Source of the DNA: Curtobacterium sp. MCPF17_052
GTDB lineage: Bacteria > Actinomycetota > Actinomycetes > Actinomycetales > Microbacteriaceae
Reading direction: 5' to 3'
Assembly (NCBI RefSeq): GCF_003234085.1
Contig: NZ_QKSD01000007.1
Coordinates: 1-64,000, forward strand
DNA: 64,000 bases
A program made the translations under genes and the position numbers. This document shows positions 45,179 to 54,862 of the stretch, in pieces; positions within the stretch are counted from its first letter, which is position 1, and each line of letters begins with the position of its first letter. The notes beneath the pieces are model-generated. The model had not been told where the DNA came from. It saw only the letters and a program-made list of their open reading frames with translations, and ran no database searches.

Positions 45179-46137
45179 CGAACACGAGGCTGGAACAGGA
45201 CTACGGCAGGGCGCTCGGGTGGTACCCGACGCGGTGGCGACGGACGCACGGGCCGGCCATGCTCGGCACGCTGCTCGACGTCGCCGACGGTGAGGGTCGC
45301 AGCCGACCGGCGCCCGGCGAGCTCGCCGAACTGCGGTGGCAGGGCGTCCGCGAGCGCGTGAACGCGGTCGTGCCGGGAGACGTGCGCGTGCTCGCGGCGT
45401 CGATCGGCACCGGGGCCGCCGCCGGGTTCGCCCTGGTCTACCTGCTCGCGGTCTCGTGGGTGCCGTGGGGTCAACCGCCCGGCACTGCCTGGCCCGACAT
45501 GCCCGGGTTCGGGCCGTTCCGGAACCCCGGCGTCCTGTTCGCGGTCCCGGTCCTGCTCGGCGCGCTCGCCGCACTCGGCCGGCAGCGGATGCTCGCGCAC
45601 CTGGCCGGTCTCCTCGCGGTGCTCGGCATCGTCGTCGCGCGCGTCACGGTGCAGGCGACCGAGAACTGGAACGGCCCGGGGACGACGACCCTCGTGACGG
45701 TGGCGGCGCTCGTCGTCGTCGCGAACGTCGGGGCGCCGCGGGACCGCCGGGCACTCGGCATCGCGTTCGGGGTCGTCGCCGGCGGACTCGCGCTCTTCGT
45801 CGGACTGCAGCTGCCGACCGGTCACCCGTTCGAGTCGACGTTGCTCACTGACGGAGCGTGGTGGGGAGCCGGGGTCACGCCGGCCCTCCTCGGCGTGGTG
45901 GGGGTGCTCGTGCTGGTCGCGGTCGTCGAACTCGTCCGACATCGGCGCCCCGTCCTCGCCGCGGCGCTCGCCGTGGCCTGGATGCCGTGGGCGGTCGCCG
46001 GGACCATCACGCTCCGGTACTTCGCCGCCGAGGACGCGGCGTCGGCCCTCATGGCCGTGGGCTCGACCGCGATGGCGCTCGTCGCCCTGACGGTCGCCCG
46101 ACGCGTGCCGCAGCGGTTCCGACGCGAGCGCGCGTGA
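45175..46137 (+). CDS. Polytopic membrane protein paired with PadR
   Basis: A 320-residue protein: an N-terminal soluble part (YGRALGWYPTRWRRTHGPAM, about residues 9-28, frequent in actinobacterial PadR partners) and then about eight hydrophobic segments. The GTG at 45175 overlaps the padR stop and has GGGGGGAG five bases upstream. The function is unknown; co-transcription with PadR suggests it is the regulated membrane target. Confidence 0.78.
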   Translation: MTNTRLEQDYGRALGWYPTRWRRTHGPAMLGTLLDVADGEGRSRPAPGELAELRWQGVRERVNAVVPGDVRVLAASIGTGAAAGFALVYLLAVSWVPWGQPPGTAWPDMPGFGPFRNPGVLFAVPVLLGALAALGRQRMLAHLAGLLAVLGIVVARVTVQATENWNGPGTTTLVTVAALVVVANVGAPRDRRALGIAFGVVAGGLALFVGLQLPTGHPFESTLLTDGAWWGAGVTPALLGVVGVLVLVAVVELVRHRRPVLAAALAVAWMPWAVAGTITLRYFAAEDAASALMAVGSTAMALVALTVARRVPQRFRRERA

Positions 46138-46193
46138 CCGGCGCCGGCGGGGCGGGCCGGTGCCGAGCCTCCCGGGCCGCACGCCACGGACGG

Positions 46194-46199
46194 TAGGAT
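46194..46199 (+). promoter_or_regulatory. -10 box for ffh
   Basis: TAGGAT lies 9 bases before the ffh ATG at 46209. No SD is visible. Confidence 0.45.
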
Positions 46200-46208
46200 G
46201 GTCGGATC

Positions 46209-47762
46209 ATGGCGCAATTCGGTTCACTCTCCGATCGGCTCACCGAGACCTTCCGCAACCTGCGGAGCAAGGGACGGCTGACGCCGTCCGACGTGGACGG
46301 CACCGTCCGCGAGATCCGGCGGGCGCTGCTCGACGCGGACGTCGCGCTGGAGGTCGTGAAGTCCTTCACCGCCTCGGTGCGCGAGCGGGCGCTCTCGGAC
46401 GAGGTCAACAAGGCGCTCAACCCGGCGCAGCAGGTCGTCCAGATCGTCAACGAGGAACTCGTCGGCATCCTCGGCGGGCAGCAGCGACGCCTCGAGTTCG
46501 CGAAGCGTCCGCCGACGGTCATCATGCTCGCGGGCCTGCAGGGTGCCGGCAAGACGACCCTGGCGGGCAAGCTCGGCAAGTGGCTCAAGAAGGACGGCCA
46601 CACCCCGATGCTCGTCGCGGCGGACCTCCAGCGTCCGAACGCCGTGCAGCAGCTGCAGGTCGTCGGCGAGCAGGCCGGCGTGCACGTCTTCGCCCCGGAG
46701 CCCGGCAACGGCGTCGGCGACCCGGTCAAGGTCGCCAAGAACGCGATCAAGGCCGCGGTCGACCAGCAGTACGACACCGTCATCGTGGACACCGCCGGTC
46801 GCCTGGGTGTCGACGCCGAGCTGATGAAGCAGGCCGCGAACATCCGCAAGGCCGTCGACCCGGACGAGGTCCTCTTCGTCATCGACGCGATGATCGGTCA
46901 GGACGCCGTCACGACGGCCCGCGCCTTCCAGGAGGGCGTCGACTTCACCGGCGTCGTCCTGTCCAAGCTCGACGGTGACGCCCGCGGTGGTGCGGCCCTG
47001 TCGGTCGCCTCGATCACCGGCCGCCCGATCATGTTCGCGTCCACGGGCGAAGGCCTCGACGACTTCGAGCCGTTCCACCCGGACCGGATGGCGAGCCGGA
47101 TCCTCGATCTCGGTGACATCCTGTCCCTCATCGAGCAGGCGCAGTCCGCCTTCGACGAGGACGAAGCCCGTGCGGTCGCCGAGAAGATCGCGACCGACAA
47201 CTTCACGCTGAACGACTTCCTGCAGCAGATGCAGCAGCTGCGGAAGGCCGGTTCGATCAAGGGCATGCTCGGCATGCTCCCCGGCGCGAAGGGCATGCGG
47301 GAAGCGCTCGACAACTTCGACGAGCGCGAGATCGTCCGCACCGAGGCGATCATCCAGTCGATGACCCCGCAGGAGCGCGAACTGCCGAAGCTCCTCAACG
47401 GGTCCCGTCGCCTGCGGATTGCGCGCGGTGCCGGCTCCACGGTGACCGAGGTGAACGCTCTCGTGAACCGCTTCGAGCAGGCCGCGAAGATGATGAAGAC
47501 CGTCGCCCGTGGCGGGGTGCCGCAGATGCCCGGCATGGGCCCGATCCCGGGCATGCACGGCGGCAAGAAGCAGCAGCCGCAGGGCAAGAAGAAGAAGGTC
47601 GGCAACCCGGCGAAGCGCGCTGCCCTCGCCTCCGGTACCGCCCCCGCGCCACAGCAGGCGCCGAAGGGCGCGGGTCTCGGGCTCGGCATGGGCGCCGGCA
47701 AGAACGGTGGGGTGCCGTCCGAGGAAGAGCTCGCGTCGTTGCAGAAGTTCCTCGGTCGCTGA
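46209..47762 (+). CDS. ffh: Signal recognition particle protein Ffh
   Basis: A 517-residue SRP GTPase that binds signal sequences and 4.5S RNA. The NG domain has GLQGAGKTT near residue 108, DTAGR near residue 190 and SKLDGDARGG near residue 246. The M domain carries the RNA-binding SMTPQERELP...GSRRLRIARGAG and a Met/Gly-rich finger. The Lys- and Ala-rich C-terminal tail (about residues 455-517) is an extension. A hairpin terminator follows. Confidence 0.95.
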   Translation: MAQFGSLSDRLTETFRNLRSKGRLTPSDVDGTVREIRRALLDADVALEVVKSFTASVRERALSDEVNKALNPAQQVVQIVNEELVGILGGQQRRLEFAKRPPTVIMLAGLQGAGKTTLAGKLGKWLKKDGHTPMLVAADLQRPNAVQQLQVVGEQAGVHVFAPEPGNGVGDPVKVAKNAIKAAVDQQYDTVIVDTAGRLGVDAELMKQAANIRKAVDPDEVLFVIDAMIGQDAVTTARAFQEGVDFTGVVLSKLDGDARGGAALSVASITGRPIMFASTGEGLDDFEPFHPDRMASRILDLGDILSLIEQAQSAFDEDEARAVAEKIATDNFTLNDFLQQMQQLRKAGSIKGMLGMLPGAKGMREALDNFDEREIVRTEAIIQSMTPQERELPKLLNGSRRLRIARGAGSTVTEVNALVNRFEQAAKMMKTVARGGVPQMPGMGPIPGMHGGKKQQPQGKKKKVGNPAKRAALASGTAPAPQQAPKGAGLGLGMGAGKNGGVPSEEELASLQKFLGR

Positions 47763-47776
47763 TCCGACCACCTGAC

Positions 47777-47833
47777 GGACGGGCGCGCCCCGCTCAGCGT
47801 GACGCGTCAGCGGCACGCGGGGCGCGCCCGTCC
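47777..47833. terminator. Terminator between ffh and the carboxylate-amine ligase gene
   Basis: GGACGGGCGCGCCCCGC (47777-47793) and its exact complement (47817-47833) form a 17-bp stem, with an inner TGACGCGTCA palindrome in the loop. It separates two convergent genes and probably works in both directions. Confidence 0.75.
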
Positions 47834-47856
47834 GGCCGTGGTCGCGTCGCGACGGA

Positions 47857-48987
47857 TCAGAGCGAGTCGCGGAGCTCGCCGACCAGGTGCTGGACGACCG
47901 CGCGGAGGTCGCCGCCGTTCGCCTGCGCGACCGCCAACTGACGCTGGTAGGAAGCGCCGCGCTCGATCATCGTGTCGAGGTGGTGCAGTTCCTCCTGGCA
48001 GCCGAGCCGTTCGGCGATCGGGTCCAGGCGGGTGACCAGGTCGTGGACCTCGTCGGTGACCAGCCGTTCGTCGCCGGCGACGTTCGTGATGATCTCGGCG
48101 TCCATGCCGTACCGGGCTGCACGCCACTTGTTCTCGCGGACGAACCAGGGCTGCATCGCCTGCAGGGTCTCGCCGGCGTCGATCCGGTCCGAGCTCTCGG
48201 TGACCAGGCACTGCACGAGGGCCGTGACCGCGCCGACCTCGTGGAGCGTGGAGATGCCGTCCGAGACGCGGTTCTCGAGCGTGCCCCAGCCCGGGGAGGG
48301 GCGGATGTCCCACCGCAGGTCCTTCACGCCGTCGATGACGCCGGTGTGCACGAGGTCGCCGACGACCTCCTCGAAGTTCGCCCACGCCCCGAGCTGCGGC
48401 GGGAGCCCACCGGTGGGGAGCTGCTGGAACATCAGGGCCCGGTTCGAGGCGTACCCCGTGTCGGTCCCCGCCCAGAACGGGCTCGAGGCCGTGAACGCCT
48501 GCAGGTGCGGGACGTAGCCGAGCATCGCGTTCATGATCGGGACGGCCTTGTCACGGTCGTCGATGCCGACGTGCACGTGCACGCCCCAGATGAGCATCTG
48601 CCGGCCCCACCAGCGGGTGCGGTCGATGAGTTCCGTGTAGTGCTCGCTGTCCGGCGTGATCTCCTGCTGGTCCCACACGGCGAACGGGTGGGTGCCGGAG
48701 CACATCACCTGCGCACCGAGGGGCTCGGCGGCGTCGATGACCTGGCCGATGATCCCGGAGAGCTCGCGGGTGGCGCCACCGACGCTGCGGTGCACGCCGG
48801 TGACGACCTCGACCGTGTTCGTGAGGAGCTCCTCCGTCACCCGGTCCGGATCGTCCAGGCGTTCCCGGACGGCGGCGAGCACCGCCGGGGCGCGCGGTGT
48901 GAGGTCGCCCGTCGCACGGTCGACGAGGGGCAACTCCCACTCGACGCCGATCGTCGACGGGGCGGATTCGGAGAACCGGATGTCCAT
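47857..48987 (-). CDS. YbdK-type carboxylate-amine ligase (glutamate-cysteine ligase family 2)
   Basis: A 376-residue member of the GCS2 superfamily, with the N-terminal GVEWELPLVDRATGDL, the VHVHVGI metal-site block and WGTLENRVSDG. Family members make weak gamma-glutamylcysteine or related amide bonds. Whether this one serves glutathione, ergothioneine or another product is not decidable here. The start MDIRF at 48987 has the CAGGAT box 6 bases upstream, a -10 variant also found before map. Confidence 0.83.
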   Translation of the reverse strand: MDIRFSESAPSTIGVEWELPLVDRATGDLTPRAPAVLAAVRERLDDPDRVTEELLTNTVEVVTGVHRSVGGATRELSGIIGQVIDAAEPLGAQVMCSGTHPFAVWDQQEITPDSEHYTELIDRTRWWGRQMLIWGVHVHVGIDDRDKAVPIMNAMLGYVPHLQAFTASSPFWAGTDTGYASNRALMFQQLPTGGLPPQLGAWANFEEVVGDLVHTGVIDGVKDLRWDIRPSPGWGTLENRVSDGISTLHEVGAVTALVQCLVTESSDRIDAGETLQAMQPWFVRENKWRAARYGMDAEIITNVAGDERLVTDEVHDLVTRLDPIAERLGCQEELHHLDTMIERGASYQRQLAVAQANGGDLRAVVQHLVGELRDSL

Positions 48988-49068
48988 GGGGCCATCCTGC
49001 CCGTCCGTCCCGCGGGAACGACGGAGAGCCCGGCGTGTCCGGTCTGCCGGTGAGCGGGCACGTTCGCC

Positions 49069-49074
49069 TAGTGT
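49069..49074 (+). promoter_or_regulatory. -10 box for the FadH-like reductase gene
   Basis: TAGTGT ends 7 bases before the GTG at 49082, again without an SD. Confidence 0.5.
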
Positions 49075-49081
49075 TCGTTGC

Positions 49082-51196
49082 GTGACCACTGTCGTTCCGC
49101 CCGTTGCCGACGTGCCCGCCGAGCTCCGCACCGTGGCCTCGGCCTGGACGCTCGGGCCCCTGCACCTGTCCAATCGGGTGGTGATGGGGTCGATGCACAC
49201 CGGACTCGAGGTCTTGGACGACGACGGCGTCGCGATGGCTGAGTTCTACCGGGAGCGTGCTGCCGGCGGTGCCGCGTGCATCATCACCGGGGGGATCGCG
49301 GTGAGCGACGAGGCCCGCGGCGGCCCGGACTTCGCCGTGTTCGGCGTCGGCGGTGCGGACGAACGCTTCCGCCGGGCGGTCGCGGCCGTGCACGACGAGG
49401 GCGGCGCCGTCCTGGCGCAGTTGTTCCATGCCGGCCGCTACGCGCTCGTCGGGGGTCTGACGGACCGTTCCGGTCGACCGCAGCGCGCCGTGGCGCCCTC
49501 GGCGCTGCCCTGGGCGGCCGCGCGGGGCGTGGTGCCCGAGGAGCTGACGGCGGACGAAGTCCGGCGGACGATCGAGGACTTCGCCACGGCCGCCCGGACC
49601 GCCGCGGCGATCGGCTTCGACGGCGTCGAGATCATGGCCTCCGAGGGGTACCTCGTCAACCAGTTCCAGTCGCCGCTGACGAACCTGCGCGACGACGAGT
49701 GGGGCGGCACTCCGGAGCGTCGTCGTCGTTTCGCGGTCGAGGTCGTCCGGGCCGTCCGCGCCGCGGTGCCCGACCTCGCCGTCACGATCCGGCTCTCCGG
49801 CGCCGACCTGATGCCGGGGTCCTCCACCGACGCCGACGTCGACGCCCTGGTGCGCGAACTGCTGCCGCTCGGACTCGACGCGATCTCGGTGGGCATCGGC
49901 TGGCACGAGTCGCGGACCCCGACGATCCAGGCGTCCGTGCCACACGGCGCGTGGATCGAGCAGGCGGCGCGGATCGCGGACGTGGTCCGGGCTTCCGACC
50001 ACCCGGACGTGCGGGTGATCGCGTCGAACCGGATGACGGACCTGCGTGACGGCGAAGCGGTCCTCGCCGACGGTCGGATCGACGCGGTGGCGCTCGCCCG
50101 GCCGTTCCTCGCCGACGCGGGGCTCGTCGAACGCTCCCTGGCCGGACGCTTCGACCTCGTGAACACCTGCATCGGGTGCAACCAGGCGTGCCTCGACCGG
50201 TCCGTGGTCGGCGCGCCGGTGTCGTGCCTGGTGAACCCGCGAGCCGCGCGCGAGGTGCAGTTCCCGCTCCGTCCGACGACCGTGCCGAAGCGTGTGGACG
50301 TCGTCGGCGGGGGACCGGCTGGGCTCGCCGCCGCCGTCGACGCTGCCCGGCGTGGACACGACGTCCGGCTCTGGGAAGCATCGGACGTCCTCGGCGGACA
50401 GTTCGGACTCGCCGCCGAGATCCCGGGGAAAGAGGACTACGCCGGCCCCGTGCAGGCCGCCCGCGCGGAACTGGTGGAACGGGGCGCGACGATCCACCTG
50501 GGTCGCGTGGCCACCGTGACGGACCTCGGGGACAGCGACGCCGTCGTGCTCGCGTCGGGGGTGACCCCACGCGTGGTCGACCTCCCCGGGGTGGACCTGC
50601 CGCACGTCATGACCTACGAGCAGGCCCTCCGCGACGGCGTGCCCGACGGGACGGTCGCGGTGATCGGCGGTGGCGGGATCGGCGTCGACACCGCGGCGTT
50701 CCTCACCGAGTCCCCGGACGAGGCGGTCCGCGCCACCGAGTTCGGTGCGCGGTGGCAGGTGCCGGTCTCCGGCGAACTCGTCGGGGACCTGCCGCAGCGC
50801 CAGCCCACCGCGCACCGTACCGTCCGGCCCGGGTCCCAGGTCACGGTGCTCCGCCGGACCGGGAAGTTCGGGCAGGGGATCGGCCTCACCTCACGCTGGG
50901 TCGCGCTCGGACGGCTGCGGGACGCCGGTGTCCGCATGGTCGGCGGGGTGCAGGAGTACCTGCGGATCGAACCAGGCCGGCTCTGGATCCGGGACGAGTG
51001 CGGCAACGACGTCGCGGTGCCGGCCGACGTCGTCGTGGTCTGTGCCGGACAGGAGGCGCGGGACGAGTTGACGTCGGGCCTGGCAACCGCAGACGTTCCG
51101 TACGCGGTCGTCGGCGGAGCACGGGACGCCCGCAGCGTCGATGCGGTCCGGGCCACGAGCGAGGCCCTCGAGGCCGTCCGACGCCTGGCGCCGTAG
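49082..51196 (+). CDS. FadH-like NADH:flavin oxidoreductase (2,4-dienoyl-CoA reductase type)
   Basis: A 704-residue flavo-iron-sulfur enzyme. An N-terminal Old Yellow Enzyme TIM barrel (about residues 20-360; FMN domain) is followed by the 4Fe-4S cluster motif CIGCNQAC plus a later cysteine (near residues 364-385) and by FAD- and NAD(P)-binding domains with [12 protein letters not shown] and [12 protein letters not shown]. This is the layout of 2,4-dienoyl-CoA reductase and trimethylamine dehydrogenase. The substrate is unproven. It is a single gene with a leaderless promoter. Confidence 0.87.
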   Translation: MTTVVPPVADVPAELRTVASAWTLGPLHLSNRVVMGSMHTGLEVLDDDGVAMAEFYRERAAGGAACIITGGIAVSDEARGGPDFAVFGVGGADERFRRAVAAVHDEGGAVLAQLFHAGRYALVGGLTDRSGRPQRAVAPSALPWAAARGVVPEELTADEVRRTIEDFATAARTAAAIGFDGVEIMASEGYLVNQFQSPLTNLRDDEWGGTPERRRRFAVEVVRAVRAAVPDLAVTIRLSGADLMPGSSTDADVDALVRELLPLGLDAISVGIGWHESRTPTIQASVPHGAWIEQAARIADVVRASDHPDVRVIASNRMTDLRDGEAVLADGRIDAVALARPFLADAGLVERSLAGRFDLVNTCIGCNQACLDRSVVGAPVSCLVNPRAAREVQFPLRPTTVPKRVDVVGGGPAGLAAAVDAARRGHDVRLWEASDVLGGQFGLAAEIPGKEDYAGPVQAARAELVERGATIHLGRVATVTDLGDSDAVVLASGVTPRVVDLPGVDLPHVMTYEQALRDGVPDGTVAVIGGGGIGVDTAAFLTESPDEAVRATEFGARWQVPVSGELVGDLPQRQPTAHRTVRPGSQVTVLRRTGKFGQGIGLTSRWVALGRLRDAGVRMVGGVQEYLRIEPGRLWIRDECGNDVAVPADVVVVCAGQEARDELTSGLATADVPYAVVGGARDARSVDAVRATSEALEAVRRLAP

Positions 51197-51380
51197 CGGT
51201 CCGCCGACGCGCCGCGGGAGGTGGCTCGCTTCCCGCTCCGGAATCTGCAAGAATGAACGGTCGAATCGTGTCCGCTCGACCCTCTATCCAGCGGATCACG
51301 ATCTCATCGAGCTTCCACCGTGTGTGCCCCCACGCCCGCGGTTCCGGTTCAACCACAACACGTACGCAACAGGAGTCATT

Positions 51381-51791
51381 GTGGCTGTCAAGATCCGTCT
51401 CAAGCGCCTCGGCAAGATCCGAGCGCCCTACTACCGCATCGTCGTCGCCGACTCGCGCACCAAGCGCGACGGTCGTGTGATCGAGGAGATCGGCAAGTAC
51501 CACCCCACCGAGGAGCCCTCGTTCATCGAGGTGCAGTCCGAGCGTGCGCAGTACTGGCTCAGCGTCGGTGCGCAGCCGACCGAGCAGGTCGCCGCGCTCC
51601 TCAAGCTGACCGGTGACTGGGCCAAGTTCAAGGGCGAGAAGGACACCGAGTCCAAGGTCAAGGTCCGCGAGCCGAAGCCGGCCTTCACGGTCGACAGCTC
51701 CAAGAAGGCCGTCCTCAAGCCCAAGTCGGAGAAGACGGCCCCCGCCGCTCCGGCCGCAGCCGAGACCGCCGACGAGACGACCGAGGCGTAG
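51381..51791 (+). CDS. rpsP: 30S ribosomal protein S16
   Basis: A 136-residue S16 with the conserved [20 protein letters not shown] start and an actinobacteria-type Ala/Lys-rich C-terminal extension of about 50 residues. The GTG at 51381 has AGGAG nine bases upstream. It opens the rpsP-khpA-rimM-trmD operon. Confidence 0.95.
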   Translation: MAVKIRLKRLGKIRAPYYRIVVADSRTKRDGRVIEEIGKYHPTEEPSFIEVQSERAQYWLSVGAQPTEQVAALLKLTGDWAKFKGEKDTESKVKVREPKPAFTVDSSKKAVLKPKSEKTAPAAPAAAETADETTEA

Positions 51792-51794
51792 TCC

Positions 51795-52031
51795 TTGCTC
51801 GAATCCGCGCTGACGCACCTCGTCAAGGGGATCGTCGATCACCCTGACGACGTGCGCGTCGCCAGCTCCACCTCTGCGCGTGGCGAGGTCCTCGAGGTGC
51901 GTGTGCACCCCGAGGACCTCGGCCGCGTGATCGGTCGCGCCGGTCGCACTGCGAAGGCGCTCCGCACGCTCGTCACGGCCCTGGCCGACGGCAAGCGCGT
52001 GCGGGTCGACGTGGTGGACAGCGATTCCTAG
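51795..52031 (+). CDS. khpA: KH domain RNA-binding protein KhpA
   Basis: A 78-residue single KH domain with the nucleic-acid-binding loop GRAGRTAKAL (VIGRAGRTAKALR). It binds RNA, usually together with KhpB, and in many bacteria is encoded after rpsP. It starts with TTG three bases after rpsP; the only in-frame alternative starts are inside the domain. Confidence 0.88.
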   Translation: MLESALTHLVKGIVDHPDDVRVASSTSARGEVLEVRVHPEDLGRVIGRAGRTAKALRTLVTALADGKRVRVDVVDSDS

Positions 52032-52050
52032 GGAGACGACCCAGCTCCGG

Positions 52051-52629
52051 GTGGGTCGCATCACGAAGGCGCACGGGCTCAAGGGCGGCATCAAGCTCGA
52101 GCTCTACACCGACGACCCGGATCGTCGGTTCACGCCGGGAGCGGTCTTCACGCTCCAGGTCCCCGACGACTCTCCCTGGTCGGGGAAGACCATCGCGCTC
52201 GATGAGCTGCGCTGGTACAACTCGCACCCGGTCGCCTTCTTCGAGGGCATCGCCGACCGGAGTGCCGCCGAGACCCTCGCGCGCGCCATCCTCTGGGTCG
52301 AGCAGGACACCGAGGAAGAGACCGGCGAGGACGACGCCTGGTACGACCACCAGCTGGTCGGCCTGAAGGTGCTCCGCGACGGCGTGCAGGTCGGCACCGT
52401 CGCACGGGTCGACCACATGCCGGCCCAGGACCTGCTCGCGGTCGACACCGAGTCCCGCGGCGAGGTCCTCGTGCCCTTCGTCGCGGCGATCGTGCCCGCG
52501 GTCGACCTGGAGGCCGGCACCGTCACGGTGACGCCGCCGACGGGTCTGTTCGAGGACCCCGAGGACCTGAGCCGTCCCGAGACGGTGACGCCGGTTCCCG
52601 ACGCGTCGGCTCCCGACACCGAGGACTGA
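52051..52629 (+). CDS. rimM: Ribosome maturation factor RimM
   Basis: A 192-residue 30S assembly factor: an N-terminal RimM barrel (GRITKAHGLKGGIKLELYTDD) and a PRC-barrel domain from about residue 100, followed by an acidic C-terminal tail. The GTG at 52051 is the first usable start in this frame; the GGGAG upstream is at 15 bases, which is long. The N-terminus looks one or two residues short of the family consensus. Confidence 0.9.
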   Translation: MGRITKAHGLKGGIKLELYTDDPDRRFTPGAVFTLQVPDDSPWSGKTIALDELRWYNSHPVAFFEGIADRSAAETLARAILWVEQDTEEETGEDDAWYDHQLVGLKVLRDGVQVGTVARVDHMPAQDLLAVDTESRGEVLVPFVAAIVPAVDLEAGTVTVTPPTGLFEDPEDLSRPETVTPVPDASAPDTED

Positions 52630-52632
52630 TCC

Positions 52633-53319
52633 GTGCGGATCGACATCGTCACGATCTTCCCGGAGTTCTTCGGGGTGCTCGACGTCTCCCTGCTCGGCAA
52701 GGCGCGGCAGGGCGGTCTGCTCGACCTCCACGTCCACGACCTGCGGTCCTGGACGACGGATCGACACCGCACGGTGGACGACACCCCGTACGGTGGCGGC
52801 GCCGGCATGGTCATGAAGCCCGAGCCGTGGGCCGAGGCACTGTCCTCGATCCTGCGCTCGGACGGCTCGTCGACCCTCGTCGTCCCGACGCCCGCGGGCA
52901 CGCCGTTCCGCCAGACCATCGCCCGCTCGCTCGCCGAGCACGAGCACCTCGTCTTCGCCTGCGGGCGGTACGAGGGGATCGACGCCCGGGTGTTCGAGTG
53001 GGCCGCGACCCGCAGCACCGTCGTCGAGCTCTCGCTCGGGGACTACGTCCTGAACGGCGGTGAGGTCGCGGCGATGGCCATGATCGAAGCCGTCGGTCGG
53101 CTGGTCCCCGGTGTGGTCGGCAACCCCGAGTCCCTCGTCGAGGAGTCCCACGAGGACGGCCTGCTCGAGTACCCCTCGTACACGAAGCCGGCGTCGTGGC
53201 GTGGTCTCGACGTACCGGACGTCCTGCTCAGCGGGCACCACGGCCGGGTCGCCGCGTGGCGGCACGAGCAGCAGGTGGAGCGGACGCGACGCGTCCGACC
53301 GGACCTGCTGCCGGACTGA
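52633..53319 (+). CDS. trmD: tRNA (guanine(37)-N(1))-methyltransferase
   Basis: A 228-residue SPOUT methyltransferase that makes m1G37 and protects the reading frame. The knot motifs [14 protein letters not shown] near residue 53, [11 protein letters not shown] near residue 112 and [14 protein letters not shown] near residue 136 are intact. It starts with GTG three bases after rimM. Confidence 0.95.
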   Translation: MRIDIVTIFPEFFGVLDVSLLGKARQGGLLDLHVHDLRSWTTDRHRTVDDTPYGGGAGMVMKPEPWAEALSSILRSDGSSTLVVPTPAGTPFRQTIARSLAEHEHLVFACGRYEGIDARVFEWAATRSTVVELSLGDYVLNGGEVAAMAMIEAVGRLVPGVVGNPESLVEESHEDGLLEYPSYTKPASWRGLDVPDVLLSGHHGRVAAWRHEQQVERTRRVRPDLLPD

Positions 53320-53345
53320 GCGGGTCGCGCACCGACCACGGACAC

Positions 53346-53385
53346 CACGGGAGGCCCGTCACCAGCTGGTGACGGGCCTCCCGTG
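53346..53385. terminator. Perfect 40-bp palindromic terminator between trmD and map
   Basis: CACGGGAGGC-CCGTC-ACCAG and its exact complement meet at 53365/53366. The element sits between convergent trmD and map and shares ends and centre with the elements at 42175 and 44675. Confidence 0.75.
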
Positions 53386-53402
53386 ACGTGGGTGGTCCCG
53401 GG

Positions 53403-54185
53403 TCAGGCGTCGCGCTGGGCGCGACGGAGCGTCAGGACCTCGGGGCCCTGCTCGGTGACCGCGACCGTGTGCTCGACGTGTGCGGCGCGCGAGCCGTCGA
53501 TGCTGCGGAGGGTCCAGCCGTCCTCGTCCTGGTAGAGCTCGTCCGTGCCCTGCATGAGCCAGGGTTCGATGGCGACGACCAGTCCGGGGCGGAGCTTCAT
53601 GCCGCGGCCGGGACGCCCGTCGTTCGGGACGTGCGGGTCGCCGTGCATGGTGTGTCCGACGCCGTGGCCACCGAACTGCAGGTTCACGTCGTAGCCGGCA
53701 CCGCGGGCGACCGAACCGATCGCGGCCGAGACGTCACCGAGCTTGTTGCCGGGTGCCGCCTGCGCGATGCCCGCGGCCAGGCACTGCTCGACGGTCGCGA
53801 TGAGTCGCTGGTCCTCGTCGCGCGGAGTGCCGACCTGGACCGTGACGGCGGAGTCCGCCACCCAGCCGTCGACGCTCGCCGCGAAGTCCAGGCTGACCAG
53901 GTCGCCGTCCTGCAGGACCAGGTCGTACGGCAGACCGTGCAGGGCGGCGTCGTTCACCGAGGTGCAGAGGTTCTTGCCGAAGGGCGACTTGCCGAACGAC
54001 GGGTGGTAGTCGACGTAGCAGCTCTCCGCCCCGCGCTCGGCGATCATGCGTGCGGCGACGCGGTCGAGGTCGAGCAGGTTCACGCCGACGTCGACGGTCT
54101 CGAGCAGGGCGTCCAGGACATCAGCGACGAAACGGCCGGCGACACGCAGTCCGTCGAGTTCGGCGGGGGTGCGGAGTTCGATCAT
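53403..54185 (-). CDS. map: Methionine aminopeptidase type I
   Basis: A 260-residue metallo-aminopeptidase removing the initiator methionine. The five metal ligands are present: Asp in VSLDFAA, Asp in VADSAVTV, His in [13 protein letters not shown], Glu in AIEPW and Glu in VEHTVAVTE. The ATG at 54185 stands 6 bases behind a CAGGAT box on the minus strand. Confidence 0.94.
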   Translation of the reverse strand: MIELRTPAELDGLRVAGRFVADVLDALLETVDVGVNLLDLDRVAARMIAERGAESCYVDYHPSFGKSPFGKNLCTSVNDAALHGLPYDLVLQDGDLVSLDFAASVDGWVADSAVTVQVGTPRDEDQRLIATVEQCLAAGIAQAAPGNKLGDVSAAIGSVARGAGYDVNLQFGGHGVGHTMHGDPHVPNDGRPGRGMKLRPGLVVAIEPWLMQGTDELYQDEDGWTLRSIDGSRAAHVEHTVAVTEQGPEVLTLRRAQRDA

Positions 54186-54201
54186 GGGACCATCCTGCCG
54201 G

Positions 54202-54231
54202 TTGGCTGCAGTGCACTTGTTGTGGCATGAT
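54202..54231 (+). promoter_or_regulatory. Promoter of rplS
   Basis: TTGGCT (54202-54207) and CATGAT (54226-54231) are 18 bases apart, giving a leader of about 110 bases before rplS. I recognise no L19 leader motif in it. Confidence 0.5.
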
Positions 54232-54349
54232 GATCGATCGTGCCCTGGCTGGACTCTGCCACGGGGGAGTCGCCGACACCGGGCACGTCTCGTTCTTTCC
54301 GAAATCGATCCGCGGCGACCCGTGTGCGTCCGCAGGAAGTGACACCATC

Positions 54350-54703
54350 ATGCAGCTCCTCGACCACGTGACCGCCGGTGCCCTGCGCACCGACCACCCG
54401 GACTTCCGCCCCGGCGACACCGTCAAGGTCCACGTCAACATCGTCGAAGGCACGCGCTCGCGTATCCAGGTCTTCCAGGGTGTCGTCATCGGCCGCCAGG
54501 GCCACGGCATCGGCGAGACCTTCACGGTCCGCAAGGTGAGCTTCCAGGTCGGCGTCGAGCGCATGTTCCCCGTGCACTCCCCGATCATCGACCACGTCGA
54601 GATCGTCACCCGCGGTGACGTCCGTCGCGCGAAGCTCTACTACCTCCGCGAACTCCGCGGCAAGGCGGCCCGCCGCAAGATCAAGGAGAAGCGCGACAAC
54701 TGA
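54350..54703 (+). CDS. rplS: 50S ribosomal protein L19
   Basis: A 117-residue L19 with the conserved [16 protein letters not shown] and [10 protein letters not shown] blocks. It has a normal length with a basic C-terminus. The ATG at 54350 follows AGGAAG. A terminator follows before lepB. Confidence 0.95.
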   Translation: MQLLDHVTAGALRTDHPDFRPGDTVKVHVNIVEGTRSRIQVFQGVVIGRQGHGIGETFTVRKVSFQVGVERMFPVHSPIIDHVEIVTRGDVRRAKLYYLRELRGKAARRKIKEKRDN

Positions 54704-54742
54704 TCGCCTTCACAGGGAGCACCGGGAAGCCGGTTCCTCTGC

Positions 54743-54784
54743 GAGCCCCTCGCCCATGTACGGTTGTGCATCGGCGGGGGGCTC
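54743..54784 (+). terminator. Terminator after rplS
   Basis: GAGCCCC-T-CGCC pairs with GGCG-G-GGGGCTC (12-bp stem with one T-G pair) around an 18-base loop, followed by GTTCGTTCC. It isolates rplS from lepB. Confidence 0.7.
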
Positions 54785-54862
54785 GTTCGTTCCTGGAGTC
54801 CGTCGCCACCGGGGCAGAACCATCTCGGGAGCAGTGCCGGGAACAGGTCGACGAGAGCGGAA

